Source: Zarea fungicola
Taxonomy: Eukaryota; Ascomycota; Sordariomycetes; Hypocreales; Cordycipitaceae
Direction: 5' to 3'
Length of the DNA: 64,000 nt
Assembly (NCBI GenBank): GCA_900169235.1
Contig: FWCC01000052.1
Span: 128,242-192,241, forward strand
The translations under genes were made by a program, and so were the position numbers. Positions 47,283-60,300 of this stretch are shown here, piece after piece. Below the pieces are notes generated by a model. The model had not been told where the DNA came from. It was given only the letters and a program-made list of their open reading frames with translations, and searched no databases. Position 1 is the stretch's first letter, and every line of letters begins with the position of its first letter.

Positions 47283-48195
47283 AGAAAACCCAAGTTCATT
47301 GGCAGAGTAGATTTTTCCGCTTTGGCAAGAGGACTAAGAGGTTATGAGGAAGAAAATATGACGGGAGGTTGGGCTCGGGAAAAGTTTGGGAACAGCTCGC
47401 CGTAACTCCGCCCTTTCAAGGATTGTTTTTTTTTAGAAAAAAGGAAAGAGGACAGGTATCCCCACGCTGAATTGAAAAGATTCTACCTCAATAGAGTTTA
47501 GTCCAAGCATATCGCATCCGCATCATCCGGCGCCGCGTCTGGGATCCTCATTTAGGGTCGGAAGATCGTCAAAGCTTCTTGTCCTTGACAACTGATCCAA
47601 CTTGCGCGAAAGACCGCAACAACTATGCAGAGTGCAAGGGTACATATATTTACAGAACGATCCTATCCAATTAAACTTGTCCATCGCTGACCAAGTATAG
47701 ACATCTATTGCTTTCTAATCGGTAAATAGACTACCCTGGTCCCCGATCGCGTGATGCCCGTTGCCCGTAAGCACGGCAACAGCGGGGACATCCGGGAGGA
47801 CGATGACGACTCTCATCGCTCCATCGCTGCCTTGATGTGGAATATATCCTTGACAATGCCTCAATCCGCCCTCACGCTCTTTACACAGCCTCGGGTTTAC
47901 AAATCACGCATCCCCTCCGCATCACAAGACACACTCTGCTTACATACCATTTTTTTTTGGGCAGGGATTTGCTATATAGTGAGTGTCGCACGGTACCAAT
48001 TCTCCGGGATCGTCACTTTGCTCATGAGTCGTGGCAACATCCACTACATTCATTTAAAACATCTTATCAAGTCTCCCGAAACCGATCCATCACGTCAACC
48101 CCCTTGTCTTGGCCACGATGCCACTATTGACCCGATTATGTTGATGGGGCCAGTGATTGTGTGAAAGAGAGTTGTTGTGCAGTTCTCGCCGGTTC
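47283..48195. other. Intergenic spacer upstream of the second Zn2Cys6 gene
   Basis: About 0.9 kb between two plus-strand genes. The open frames (for example 47751-48164) show no family similarity. Presumably the 3' flank of the VOC gene and the promoter of the regulator. Confidence 0.5.
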
Positions 48196-50280
48196 ATGAT
48201 GTCGTCGTCAAAACCCGGTGCTGCTGCGGCTGGTCCAGACACACCCTCAAGTACAGAGCCATGCCTCGAGTGCCTGCGTCGAAAATTTCAGTGCGATGGC
48301 ACCCGACCTGTCTGTAGTCGCTGTCGCACCGCCGGCATCGTCTGCCCAGGCTACGGCAATGCCAAGCCGTTGGTCTGGCTAGCACCAGGGAAAGTCACGT
48401 CTCATACCAGAAAGACGAAGCGCATGCCTGCAAAGCCTTCAAAAAGCGAATCATCGTCTTCGTCATCTTCATCTGCAAATATACCAGTCAGAGTCAAAGT
48501 AGAACAGCCCAGGGAGCGGCCGATGCAATCACTCACGTTCCTCCACGCAGACCAGACGAACATGAAGCAGCAAATAAGCCATTCAAGGCGCAAAACTACC
48601 ACTAGAAAGGGAAAGGAAAAGGATAATACAGAGATTCGTGAATACGCTGAAGCTGGTGCTATTATCAAGAGTGAAATGTCACCTTCTATTCCGCCGCTAC
48701 TTCTCAGCGGTACACCTACAGAGCTGAGCCGGGAGTGGCTCGACATGACAAAGTCGGCAGAGTACTGTACGAAACATCATAACCAAAGTAATTTGATCTC
48801 CTTTACAATCCTGATTAACATGTGCTCTTTGGCTTCTCTACAGATAATCGATATGTATACCCCGAAGTTCGTGCAAATCAGCTTGCCCCAACACCGTATA
48901 TCGGGCCATTGGTCGTGGCTCGGCGGCGCATCGCCTCTACACACCACGGCGTACTGGCTCTCGTCGCACAGCACGCATTGATGCTTGGTGCGACCAAATC
49001 TAGAAAAGACAACAACCCGCGGCCAGGTGAATCGCCGCCGACAGGGGCCGAAGCTGAAGAGCTCTGGCGGCGCGTGCACTTCCACACTGGTGCAGCCATC
49101 CGAGCACTGCAAGAAGCGCTAATAAATCGAGATTCGCAGCTCTCGGACGATACTCTTTCAAGTGTAATCCTTATTCTACTTGTTCAAGTGAGTTCTGGCG
49201 AACCTGTCGAAGTCGGCTTGCGTTTCGTTCTTTTAGCTGACAAATTGTTGCCACAAAGCTGTATCAGTCAGTAGAGCCAAACTGGAAGCCACACATGGCA
49301 GGCATTTTGGCTATGATTGAGATGAGAGGCGGCTTGGGGGAGCTATTAGAGTCCGACTCCATGGGTCCCAAGGTTATTTTACTCAATTTCATAATGTAAG
49401 TCCAAGAACGGGGAAAGAAGAGCATTTACCCTACAGTTGCCCTTTACAAGCTGAGGATTGACTGACATTGGCCATGCTCAGCCTCGCTGTCATTGCAAAC
49501 ACAACGTCACCAGCCTCAGAACAGAGAGCTGCCGAGGAGCACTTGAAACAAATGGACAAGATTGAAAGCATGTATTCAAGTGCAATGTTTCCACAACTAC
49601 CCTGTCCGGACGCACTCTTTCGAGAAATCATATGTATTAATTACCTGCGTCATCGCCTGGCAGCAACAACAACAGCAAGCAGCAGCCCATCATCGTCGTC
49701 GTCACCATCATCGTCGTCATCGTCGTCGGCACCATCATCCTCACCGTCATCACCGTCATCAGCATCATCACCGAAATCGCATGTGCAATTCAGCACAATC
49801 GCCGCTCTCCTCTCTCGAATCGCATCCTTTAACCCCGAATCATGGGTCACGGACAAGAATCTAACCTGCCGAGCAGAAGCTCTCCCAGTTGCCAAGATTT
49901 TCCGAGCAGCAGTATTGCTCTACGCAATGAATGCGCTTGCCTGGCCGAGCGACACGCCTCCCCCATCACCACCGGACGGGCGGCAGTACTGCTATCCCGC
50001 AAAGTCAGAGTGCCGGCAGGAGCTCTTTGAACTGCTCGAGGACAATTTTGAATCCCCCATCACCTTGCGCTGCATTTTCTGGCCGTTGATCGTCGCGGGG
50101 GTAGAGGCTGCCAGTGGTGCTGCGACGGAGCGTCGGTTTATCGCGGCCTGCCTGGCGGATCTCGGTGAGAGGACCGGCGTGCCAGCGATCACGGCACACG
50201 CGGTCCTGGAGAGAATATGGGAAAGCGGCGCAACGGAATGGGACGAGTGCTTCTCAGAGCCTCACCTCATCTTGGCTTAG
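48196..50280 (+). CDS. Zn2Cys6 transcription factor (fungal TF 2/DUF3468-like)
   Basis: Four exons, 48196-48766, 48844-49187, 49259-49395 and 49482-50280, encode 616 aa. The zinc cluster is near the N-terminus: CLECLRRKFQCDGTRPVCSR then C-x6-C (CRTAGIVCPGYG). A Lys/Ser-rich basic linker follows. The middle region (DNRYVYPEV, ALVAQHALMLGA, LYQSVEPNWKPHMAGILAMI, GGLGELLESD) is typical of the PF11951-type regulators. Joins were chosen to keep frame: SAEY plus YNRYVYPE, LLVQ plus LYQSVEPN, and NFII plus LAVIANTT. A Ser/Pro-only stretch of about 32 residues, encoded by TCN repeats (49690-49775), interrupts the C-terminal domain. Its target may be a neighbour (amidase, VOC or ALDH) but nothing in the sequence proves it. 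Confidence 0.86.
49690..49775 (+). repeat. TCN-rich low-complexity repeat encoding Ser/Pro tract
   Basis: A near-perfect run of TCA/TCG/TCC codons with occasional CCA/CCG lies inside the second Zn2Cys6 gene. Because it is repetitive, the complementary strand also stays open and encodes an Asp-rich artefact. Confidence 0.8.
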
Positions 50281-50509
50281 CCAAGTTAGGGGAGGGGAGG
50301 TTGAATGGAGGGATGGGAACAAATCATTTTGTCAGAGTCTTATCATGTCTCATTGTTTGTTGGTCTATCTAATAACGCAGGCCGTTAAGTTGCCATACAG
50401 CTCTAATTATATAGTATTAATGTAATAAAAATAAAAATCATCACACCGCGTCACCAAACCCCGCTTCTCAAGTTCCATGGGTTTTCAACCAATTTTGGGC
50501 AAGAGGTTT

Positions 50510-52491
50510 TTAAAACGGAACAGGAACGTTGCGCGTGAGGTAGCCCAACCAAGTAGGACGGGGACGCTTCTGTGGCGGGTTGGCCGTGAGCTGCAGGTCC
50601 TCAATAGCCGCCGCCCACTTGACGAGCTCGGCCTCGCCCCAGGCAGTCTGCAGAATCGCCAGGCCAAACGGCATGCCCGAGTCGGAGCTCACGCCCGCGG
50701 GGATCGTCACCGCTGGGTACCCGGCCTGCGCCGCCTGCTGGTAGCTCTGACCCACGGCCGGGGGCACAAGCAGGCCGTTGAGCTGAGTGCCGTTGAAGCT
50801 GAGCGCGTCGTTGATGCCCTTGCGGGCCGTCGACTGGATGTAGCCGAGGGCCTGCCAGTACGTCGTGTCCCGGATGCCCTTTGTCGCCTGCGAGGCGAGG
50901 AAGACGTCCTGGCCTGAGTAGAAAGCGGGGTTGCCCAGAGGCCAGGGGTTACCGCCCTCTGACCCATCATTGTCAAAGTTGTACTGGATGATGTCGTCAA
51001 TGGTCTTGATGTTGGTGTTGGTGAGCTGCGACAGGTACTTGTTGATGTTGTTGTAGAAGTCGACCTTGACATAGGTGAGCTCCGACTCGTTGGCGCGGCC
51101 GCGGGAGGTCACGCCCCAGTTCCAGTCCCAGCCGTTGTTGCTGACAATGGTCTGGTAGTCGGTGATTTCAGTGCCGTTGATGATGGTGGCGCCCGCGGCG
51201 CGCATCTGGTCGAGGAGCTTCGTGAGGATCGCAATCTGCTCGGCGTCGGCATACTGCCAGTAGCTCATCCACGGCAGGCCAAAACGCGCATTCTTGAGCG
51301 CCGACTTCTTGGTGCTGAGCAGGCTGGCGTAGCCTCCCTTGGGCGTCTTGCCTGCCTGCGCGGACGTGTAGTTATCATTCGAGTCGATGCCATAGATGGC
51401 GTCAAAGGCGTACACAGCGTCACGGACCGAGCGGCCAAAGGTGCCGACGGAGTCTTGGTGCTCGGACTCGGGAATCACGCCGGCGCGCGAGGTGAGGCCT
51501 ACAGTGGGCTTGAAACCAACGAGGGCGTTGCGAGATGCCGGGTTAATGACTGAAGAGGAAAAACAAACAATTGTGTTAGCAGAGCTTATGGAGAATGGAG
51601 AGAAGATTACGGCATTTACGCACCACTTCCGTCAGTCTCAGTGCCGAGAGCAAAGGCAACAACATTGGCAGCAACACCAACAGCACTTCCCGAGCTGCTA
51701 CCGCCGGGGTTGACCGTCAGATTGTAGGAGCTGCGGCATTGTCCACCACGTCCAGAGTAACCCTCGGAGTAGTTGTTGCTGCGCATGTCGGCCCACTCGC
51801 TGAGTGTGGCCTTGCCGAAAAGCACAGCACCGGCATCGCGGAGCTTGGATACTACGAACGCATCGCGGGGCACCCTGCTTCCGAGTAGAGCCCAGCTTCC
51901 CGCAGTCGTCTCAAGGTTGTCCTTGGTGCCAATGTTGTCCTTGACAATGAACGGAATGCCGTGGAGGGGACCACGAACTTTGCCCTTCTTGCGCTCCTGG
52001 TCGCGGTCAGACGCAATGGCAAATACATCGGGATTGACTTGCAGAATCGAGCTGGATTTTTGATTTAAATTAGCTGGGGCAATATTTAATAAAAATGCCA
52101 CAAGACCACAAAAAAAAACCCGTCTTTCGTGGCGTTTATACTAGGCAACTCACTTGATGTATTCTTCTGTCTGGAACGCTCTGGTAAGATAGCATTGTAC
52201 CAACTGCACAGACGTCAATTGACCTTTCTGCATAGCAGTCTGCATCTGATCAATTGTGGCCTCCTCAAGCTTGAAGCCACCACAATTGGCCATGGGAAAA
52301 AGGTTTGTTGACTCGGCATTCTGGAGGAGCGGGATCAGAGATGGCGTATAAGCAAATCTGGGATCTGCCGTCGCCGCGTCCGCCGTAGAATCAGCGGCCA
52401 CAGTGGAATCAGGCGACGCGGTCGAATCCGTAGTCGCATCAGTGGCGGCAGCAACCACGGCTCCAAAGAGCGACAGAGTTGAAACACGCAT
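50510..52491 (-). CDS. Secreted amidase-signature enzyme
   Basis: Three exons, 52491-52154, 52051-51624 and 51549-50510, encode 601 aa. The N-terminus MRVSTLSLFGAVVAAA is a likely signal peptide, followed by a Thr/Ser/Asp/Ala-rich spacer. The amidase signature triad is complete: Lys in GIPFIVKDNIGT, cis-Ser in GGSSSGSAVG and nucleophile Ser in GTETDGSVINPASRNA. Introns restore TEEYINSILQVNPDVFAI and GTETDGSVINPASRNALVGF. Family members hydrolyse amide bonds of small amides or peptides; the substrate is not predictable. The fungal secreted branch often has this length. It is convergent with the Zn2Cys6 gene, with about 230 nt between stop codons. Confidence 0.9.
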
Positions 52492-53593
52492 GGCGATGAT
52501 GGCTTGAGATTGGGAATGGGGGAGATGCAGAAATTGACTACCAATCAACCGGGCACACAAACTGTCTGTGTGGCAAGACACCCCTTCTTGTGGAAATGTG
52601 AGACGGGAGTCCGTGTGGTGTCTGGTGGTGTGGTAATTAGTCGTCCTATCCAGTACATATAACCATATGATTCATATTATCCGCGGCACGACCCGCTCAG
52701 CACGCGGAAACCGGTCGTCCCATATTACAGTTAACCTCAAAAATCATTTTTTATTTTTATTTTTTTAACGACGAACCAACTAGTGGCAAGTTGTCAGTTG
52801 CCGGTGCCGTGACACCCGCTGGTTGCTGGGCTTTTCCTGGACCCTTGCAGCCGAAGAAAGGAGACAAGGACATTCTGCTGCCCCGTTTCTGTAGGACCGG
52901 GGCGATCCCTGTCTATCATGCCCACTTAATAATGCTCCTTGACGGTGGAAAATTGTGGGTGCTTGGCAAGCTAGCTCAGTGGCTGTTGGGGTAGGAACCA
53001 TGAAGACAAAACTGAAGATACTGAGGGGCATCGTCTGTCCCCGTCTCTTACGCACCCGTTGCACACTACAGCACTTGATAGCATAGACGTACTACCTTAC
53101 AAGCCAACAACAGACCGTCTCCCTGTGTAACATACTTTGGTATTTCGGATATCCGTCAACTGTCCGTTTCCCAATGGTGGCTTAAGCATGCAACCCAAAA
53201 CGGCCGCTAGGATGACTCGCCTATTTTCCACTTTGATTACGCCCGGCCGCAGGCTCTGTGGGGAATCGGCAGGGGATCGTGTCCAGGTTTTAACCTTTTT
53301 AAGCTCGGAGGCAGTCTCCGCCGGCCCATAACATGATTTCAGCTGGAAGCAATGATCCATGTATTCCCCTATTCGTAACAAGAAAAAAATTGCCTCATAG
53401 TTAGCCCAGAGGCTATTGGCAATCATAACCGCATGGGTAAGAGTACCGTAACGCCTATGTACAAGTCCCAAGATCTCGGCACTTCTAATCCCTGGTGCGG
53501 CGCCCCCGGCACTCTTGCCTAATTCGACCTCTTTATTTTACCTGGTATACGTACAACAGTGATTAATACTAAAATACAGTGCCTCTAGGTGGT
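52492..53593. other. Intergenic spacer
   Basis: About 1.1 kb holding the amidase promoter and the 3' flank of the rhodopsin-fold gene. A T-rich run (about 52747-52767) is present. No convincing gene, RNA or mobile element was seen. Confidence 0.5.
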
Positions 53594-54954
53594 TCATCGG
53601 GCATGTGCTGGTGTTTCTTTGATGTCAAAGTCCATCTTGACGTAGATGCCATCGGTCGACTTGGTGCTGTGGACGTCGTCCGTGTATGTAGACTGGCCCG
53701 CGCTCACTGCCGCCTCGTAGTTGTTATGATTATTAATCGCCTCCTGGCTGTCAAGGACGTCGTGTTGACTCCGCTTAAGAGTGCCAAGCCGCGTTCCACC
53801 GTTTGACTCGGACGTCTTGGTCTGTTTACGGTTGCTCGTCGATCCAGACGTCAACGTGTCGACTTTGCCCAGAACGTACTTGTCAAAGATAGGCTTGACG
53901 CCAGGCACAGAGAGCGCAATCAGCGTGGCCCCGATTTCAGTGGTTTCCACGCCAAGCATTGGATTATAAGTCCAAGACTAATAAGAGTTGTTAGTCGACT
54001 GTTGCCATATAAAATTTCAATGAATGATGAGGGTTGATCCTACCATGTCTGCTTCCCACTGCCCTAGAACGACGAGAACCAGGCGAGCAATAGAGATGGC
54101 AATAACGCTAGGCGGCGTGTTAGCTACTGGAATCAAATTCATACGAGCCCTGTACTTGTACGTACAGAATACCGGGCAAAAGAATGGATGCCAGTTGAAT
54201 CTTCTTCTTGCGAGTCATCTCCAATGTCCAGAGCATTGCAATAGGAATACCAAAGATCATCAAATCGCACAGTAGTGAAACACCCGAGTTAACACAGTAC
54301 ACAACACCCCATTGCAAGCAATTGAATCTGGGAAACTCTGGTTGGAAGTCGTACGGCCAATATCCCGTCACTGGGCGGCAGTGAAAGATGATGAGAAAGA
54401 TCTGCGGCAGAAACCCAGCCACCATGATTCCAAATACGACCTGAATTGCAATTCTAAACTTTTCGTGCACGCGACACAGCCGATAGTAGAATGCCAAACC
54501 GGACACGCGGCAAAGGAGAAGAGCGATCGTGTAGACGATGTGGGCGACAAAGTCGAGTACCTGCGTCCAGAGCATCTCGTCGTTGGTGAGTATGTACTGG
54601 ATATAGTCAAAGTGACGGCCAGAGCCAAGTTGTATCAAAATGATTGCCATGACAATAAATGAGATAAAACAACACTGCGTAGACCACGTTAGCACAGCCG
54701 AAAAAATCAAATGCTTCATGGGTATAACAAGAACGAACCCAGGAGCACAATGCAAGACCATCATCAATACCAAACCGCTTGACCACCAACAGCCGCGAAA
54801 TCAAGCGTAGAAGAACGATAACGCTAGTTATGACGGTAACGAGAATAATTGCAATAATCGCAGGTCGGTCCTTTGACTCGCTGAGAAATTCCGCCGATAC
54901 CCCAGCTGGCACCTTGCCAGCGGCAATGGCTTGGGCGACTTTTGGATCGATCAT
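53594..54954 (-). CDS. Fungal rhodopsin-domain seven-helix integral membrane protein
   Basis: Four exons, 54954-54739, 54674-54166, 54107-54044 and 53977-53594, encode 390 aa. Hydrophobic helices include AIIAIILVTVITSVIVLLRL, a second near ISFIVMAIILIQLG, VLDFVAHIVYTIALLLC, VVFGIMVAGFLPQIFLIIF, a fifth near YCVNSGVSLLCDLMIFGIPI and a late one in VIAISIARLVLVVLG. The motif FGIDDGLAL after helix 1 is characteristic of the large Pezizomycotina family now called Fung_rhodopsin. The C-terminal tail is hydrophilic. Joins recover LASILLPGIL+VIAISIARL and EADM+SWTYNPMLG. The family is not a light sensor in the proven sense, and some members relate to Pth11-like receptors. Role here unknown. Confidence 0.87.
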
Positions 54955-56431
54955 GATGTCGATTTACAAAAACATAAAATGTCGCCCTTCTTTCTGCAAA
55001 TGAATCGAAAAAAGAAAAAAAGGGTTCATCTGGGCCAAGCATCGTTACATATTCCAAACTGAAAACTAGATGCCCACCCCCCTCTACGATAAACTAAACT
55101 CGAAATAACAGAACGTGCTAGTGGCTCTCTTCAGCCCTCCAGGCTATGCGAGTCGTGGACCTGGCAGACTGGCACCATATTCGCAACATGTGTGTGGGCT
55201 GGTGTGCCTGAAAATGGCTACCAAAGGCGCCCATCATCTGGCCCAGAACGGCAAATGAACATCTCTTGTCAGGACCCTAAAGTACGTCTTCTCAGTGGCC
55301 ACCCGACTGTCCGGCAACTGTGGCGCTCCTTGGTAAGTCCTCGCAAGAGTTCCCAGGCTCTTGGACCGGCCGGTAGTTGGCCGCGCTAGGCTTCTTTCTG
55401 GAGCTTGGCGAGCCAACAAAAACATAACTAATCAGTAACCAGAAGCTAGTCCGGATAGTCAAGCCAACGTTCCATGTACGCAAACTCTGGATTAACTACT
55501 AGCTTCTAGTGCTGCAAATTGGTCAATTGCGCTCGGATACTCGCCGTACCCGTTGCCAGGTCCGTTGTGGCTTCTGTACTAGGGGTCGGCACGAAAAGAA
55601 GTGCGCGGAGGATGTGACGGTTGGCTTGTTTGGAGAGGTTGAGGCGGAAGAAGTCAAGGACATAAGACCCCCTCCCAGCGGAAAGAAATTCGGCAAGCCA
55701 CATTGATGTGCTGTGTACGGAGCAGTGCACCGGTAAATGAAGGAGGGTTGGAAACGGCTTTCTTACAACCGATCTCGACCCTCTTTGAAGGTTGACAGGG
55801 TAATTTAATTCCGACAGGGGTAGCCATGTCTTGGCAGAACTCGTTGAAGACTCTTTGACCCCCCGTCAGCGTCGCTAGCAGAGAAAACTGGGAACGACCT
55901 GCTGTCTCGTGATATGTGTTCCATGCGGGCATAATACATAAGCAACGAGGGTCAATTTATCAACATTCACATCGGCTACTAAGAACCAAGGAAACCTGCA
56001 GCTAACCACAAAAAAAAAGAGAAAAAAGATAGCTATGGTAGCTACACTTTTTTATTGAACAGCGCACGGCCATATATCCATCATGGGCGGAGCCGTTTTT
56101 AGCCTATACGATCAATACGCACAGAGTATTGAACTACAATCTCACCAGTGACATTCATGTGTAGATGAGAGTCATTCACATTGAGGCAGGGCTCCGCTGT
56201 CAGTGTCAGGTTCGGAAGCGCTTTTACAAGACACATTGCAATGGGATGAGATAAACAGGGTTGGACGCCTTTGGCGCAGTTGTATCCTAAAAGGAAGTAA
56301 AGTCTTATTGCATGCCACTCATTAGATAGTAGAATGTCATCAAGTAATAAAGCATGAATCGGGTAACTAAAGATAGCAAAACAACAGGCCATCCATCCGC
56401 TAGTAATTGATTAGAAGCTCTTATTATCTTG
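54955..56431. other. Intergenic spacer
   Basis: About 1.5 kb between the promoter side of the rhodopsin-fold gene and the 3' end of the GNAT gene. Frames of 60-97 codons lack any family resemblance. No RNA gene or mobile element was seen. Confidence 0.5.
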
Positions 56432-57022
56432 CTACAACTTCTGATCGGCAGAAAAATCAGCCCATTCTGCACTTGTGATACAGTATTCCACCTCGCCTAG
56501 CTCGGTCCCCGGTAAGGGGTCTTCAAACTCGACAAAAAATGTCTGGACATATTTCAACCCACAGCTCGCCATTGTCGCCCGTGAAGCCTCATTAATAGTC
56601 ATCGTATCTGCCCATGCACTCTGTAGTCCCAAGTCCTCGAAACCGTATCGCAACAGCTCCCGGCTCCCTTCCTTGGCCAAGCCCTGCCTCCAGAACCTTG
56701 GCAGTAGTCGGTACCCCAAATTGCCAGCGTCGGACCGCGGGACACCACCGCTGGCGGCGTCCTTCATGGGCGACAACGCCCACCAACCGACAAACTCCCC
56801 AGTGTCCACCAAGAACCCTGACCAGACGCCCAGACCAGGGACCAGGGTACCCGCCTCCATCCTCATGGTATGATCTTTGACGGATTCTTCGGCTGTCAAG
56901 GCCCTGCCCTGTATGTATTTGAGCACCTCCACGTGGGAATTAAGCTGCGTGAAGTGGTCCAGGTGTTCATTTGTCAGGGGTCGGAGCACGAGTCGCCGCG
57001 TGTAGAGCGTTTTCTGTGGCAT
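56432..57022 (-). CDS. GNAT-family N-acetyltransferase (RimJ/RimL-like)
   Basis: Intronless, 196 aa. The N-terminal TRRLVLRPLTNEHLDHF is the classic start of the GNAT_3/RimL group. The acetyl-CoA-binding part is NLGYRLLPRFWRQGLAKEGS, with the Q/R-x-x-G-x-G/A loop (RQGLAKEG), followed by ELLRYGFEDLGLQSAWADTM and NEASRATMASCGLKYVQTF. Such enzymes acetylate small-molecule amines or protein N-termini. It is far shorter than, and unlike, the SidL/SidF hydroxyornithine acyltransferases, so a role in the siderophore pathway is not supported. It lies 0.3 kb downstream of the ABC transporter on the same strand. Confidence 0.88.
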   Translation of the reverse strand: MPQKTLYTRRLVLRPLTNEHLDHFTQLNSHVEVLKYIQGRALTAEESVKDHTMRMEAGTLVPGLGVWSGFLVDTGEFVGWWALSPMKDAASGGVPRSDAGNLGYRLLPRFWRQGLAKEGSRELLRYGFEDLGLQSAWADTMTINEASRATMASCGLKYVQTFFVEFEDPLPGTELGEVEYCITSAEWADFSADQKL

Positions 57023-57316
57023 TTTTCTTTTCTCTTTTATGAATAACTAGCTTTCGTTTCACTTCAAGAACATCATGGCAAGCAAGACGAGCTCATTCTG
57101 TTATTCCAGTCTACAGAACGTATCGCCCGTATAACTAACTGGCCGAATGACTCATTGGCATTAGCATTTGGTGAGAGTTTGTAGAAAGTTAAGAAATGCA
57201 TTGTCTGTATTGGATAAACTTGAATAAAAGTCTTAAATGGTCAAAAATTAAACTAAGAAGGAAAAACAGTTTTGTGAATGAATGTAAATATCAATCGGTA
57301 ATTGCCGATTTCTTTT

Positions 57317-60300
57317 TCAGCTTGTGTTGGGAGGGGTAGATAGAGGCGAGCTGGTGTTGGTGGTCTTTTCTGTCGTCGGTTCTTCCTTCTTTACAGGCTT
57401 CGCCTTGCCAGCAAACAGCCTGCCCAGTCCGAAAGAGCCCTTCCTGACTCTGAAGAGGTAGTATACGAGGATAGCAACACCAATGTTGAAGCAGATGTAG
57501 GCCCACATGATGCCGTAGTTGCGCCAGCGCTCGCTCCAGAAGATTTTTGATCCTGCGAGGAACTGATCAGCAACCTTGAAGGCGCAGTATCTGCAGTTCT
57601 CGGTTGCTTCGGGGTTCTGTAGGACGCCCGGCGCCTGGCTTGCAAGGGGGGCGAGGTATGCGCCACAGGTTTGGCCTGCACGAGGGTCGAAAATTTGAGT
57701 CTCCTGGCTGGCACACTCGACAGTACGGTCATGCAGCATTGTGGACACGATTCCGGCAATCCAGTAGGTGAAGGGACTAACGCGATACATGAAAATCCAG
57801 AATCCGGGGAGTGCGGACGGAGGCTGCAGGACACCATTGAACAAGATGCTCATCAAGACAAGAACTGTAACGAAGCTGGATGCGGTCTGTGCGTCGGGCA
57901 TGGCGGCAATGGTCATTTGCGCAAAGGAAGATGCATACAAGAATAGCTGAAGAACAAAAAGAAGAACCAGACCTTGGCGATCCGATGTTTGGATGCCAAC
58001 CACGGGGTAGTAGAAGCAGGCCCAGATCAGGAGACCGGCCATGAGCTGATAGGGAATTTCAACAATAATATTGGCGAGAACAAATGCGATCCACGAGTAT
58101 GCTTTGCTTGGCCTCTCACGGACTTCATATAGGGATCGCTGTGTGATGAAAAGCGGCTGGATCTGCTGCACGAGAGTTGGGAAGATGTTGGTAATCATGA
58201 AGACGGAGAACATGACAATCTGCATGCCTCCGAGACTGGTCTTGGCATTGAAGAAGGTGAATCCAATAAAGAGACCGGCGGCGATGCTGAGGACAAGCTT
58301 AGCAAGAATGTAACTGGGCATGCGCCAGTACTGCTGGAAGACTCGGAACGTGACCTCGCGGATCTGGGCGGTCAACGGCATGGCAAACTCGGTGAGCTCG
58401 GAGGCCGGGGTGGTTACACTGGTGTCACGATGTTCTGCCTGGATACGATCGAGTTCCTTCTGAACAGCGACGGACTCGTGGCTGTCATTCCAAACTGACT
58501 GCCAATCCTTGCCTCTGTCGTTGTATCCCTTGTTGACAACCTCGAGCATATACTCGGCGGGGTTCTCCTGGTCGTCACACTTGCGAGCGCCGTTGGACTC
58601 GAAATAGTCGAGAAGGGTGCGAGAGTTGTCACCAATCTGGCCAAAGTAGACAGTCTTGCCACCCTTGGCGAGGAACAAGAGACGATCAAACTCCTGGAAG
58701 AGAATGGCGCTGGGTTGATGGACAGTGCAGAGAATGGCTTGACCGGAATCGGCAAGCTTGCGGAGGAATGCGCAGATGGACCAGGAGGACTGAGAATCGA
58801 GACCAGAGGTTGGCTCGTCGAGGAAGAGTAGCAGCTTCGGCTTGGCGGCCAGCTCAACACCGATAGTGAGGAGTTTGCGCTGTTCGACATTGAGACCTTC
58901 ACCGGGGACACCAACAACTGCGTTGGCAAATTCCTCCATGTTCAGCATCTTGATGACCTCTTCAACGAACTCGTACTTTTCCTTCATGCTGACGGATTTT
59001 GGCTGTCGGAGCACGGCACTGAATCGGAGACTTTCGCGGACGGTGGCAGTTTCGAGGTGAAGATCTATGGATTGTTAGCGAGTTCATTCTTTGTGTAAAT
59101 GCATTGCAGTTCCTACCTTGCTGTTGAACGTAACCAGTGTTGCGCTGGAAGCTGGCATCCAGAGGCTTTCCACTAACCAACATGTCGCCAGTGATGACGC
59201 CCATCGTTGTGCGTTGGGCGAGGACGTCCAAAAGCGTTGTTTTACCAGCACCGGAGACACCCATAAGAGCAGTTAGAGTACCAGGCTTGACCCAACCGGA
59301 AACATGATCCAGCAATCTTCGCTCAGCGCCCTTGTAGGGAATATCATACACCACATCGCGCCAGGTGAAAATGTCCTTCTGAGGGGGGAGTGCGACCTTC
59401 TCTTTGGCTTCTTCTTCCTTTTCCACGGCGGCAGGCTTCTGGCCACCCTTCAGAAGGTAGTCGGGAACATGACCACGCTGGAAGACGAGGGCCTCCGCAG
59501 TACTGGTGGTGGAGGAATTGAGCTCAGCAGTGATAAAATACAACGCCATGAAGAAGATGAGGAAAGCAATGAGAATACCAAAGTTGCGCCAGACGTGCGA
59601 ATAATGGTACTGGTAGCTGGAAGCAATGAAGGCATCACCACTGACAGTGTCCTGTCCCTTAACTGCTCCAGCAACGGCGCATATAAAGGATGTACCAACA
59701 CGAGGTGTGTATGGAGGTACAAATGCGCCGGAACCACATGGGAAGTCTTGGCCGTGGAACTCGTTGGCCACTAGGATCTCAAAGGCGTAGAAGATGGGAT
59801 TGATCCATCTCAGCCAGGCGAACCAGGGGTGCATGGACGGCTGTGGAATGACGAATCCAGTGTAGATGACGAGAACCAAAACCATGACACCTGATAAACC
59901 CATAGCCTGTGCGACTGTCTTTGTGGAGGCTGCCAACGTTCTAAAGACGGCGCTCATGACAAACGTGGAAATGAATGTAATGAGGAAGAACAGGAAGAAC
60001 TGAGCAGGCTCCCGACGAAGACCGGCCATAAAGTAGAGAATAATATTGAAAACGACAGCTGTGACAAACTTTATAGGTATGTCGGACAAGACACCTGCCA
60101 TTGCTTCCGTTGCTGGATGATAGAAGGCATACGAGGCCTGCTTCTCAACAATGGGGCGCTGAGCATAGAGAGAGTTGATTTCGGAAATGGCAGTGAGGGC
60201 GTTCATAAGAATGGCGATGAAGAGGACGGAACCGCGGGCGAAGAAACCATCGGTGGTGTTGGGGTTGCCGTAAAAGGCACTACCAACGATGGTGGCAATG

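Noticed and set aside
47751..48164. 137-codon ORF ahead of the second Zn2Cys6 gene
   Set aside because: No similarity, overlaps the regulator's start region and has another overlapping frame; probably 5' leader sequence.
49650..49895. Asp-rich minus-strand ORF
   Set aside because: Complement of the TCN repeat in the Zn2Cys6 gene; low-complexity artefact.
56432..57022. GNAT gene as the siderophore acetyltransferase (SidL-like)
   Set aside because: The protein is only 196 aa and of the RimL type, whereas hydroxyornithine acyltransferases are much longer with a different domain.
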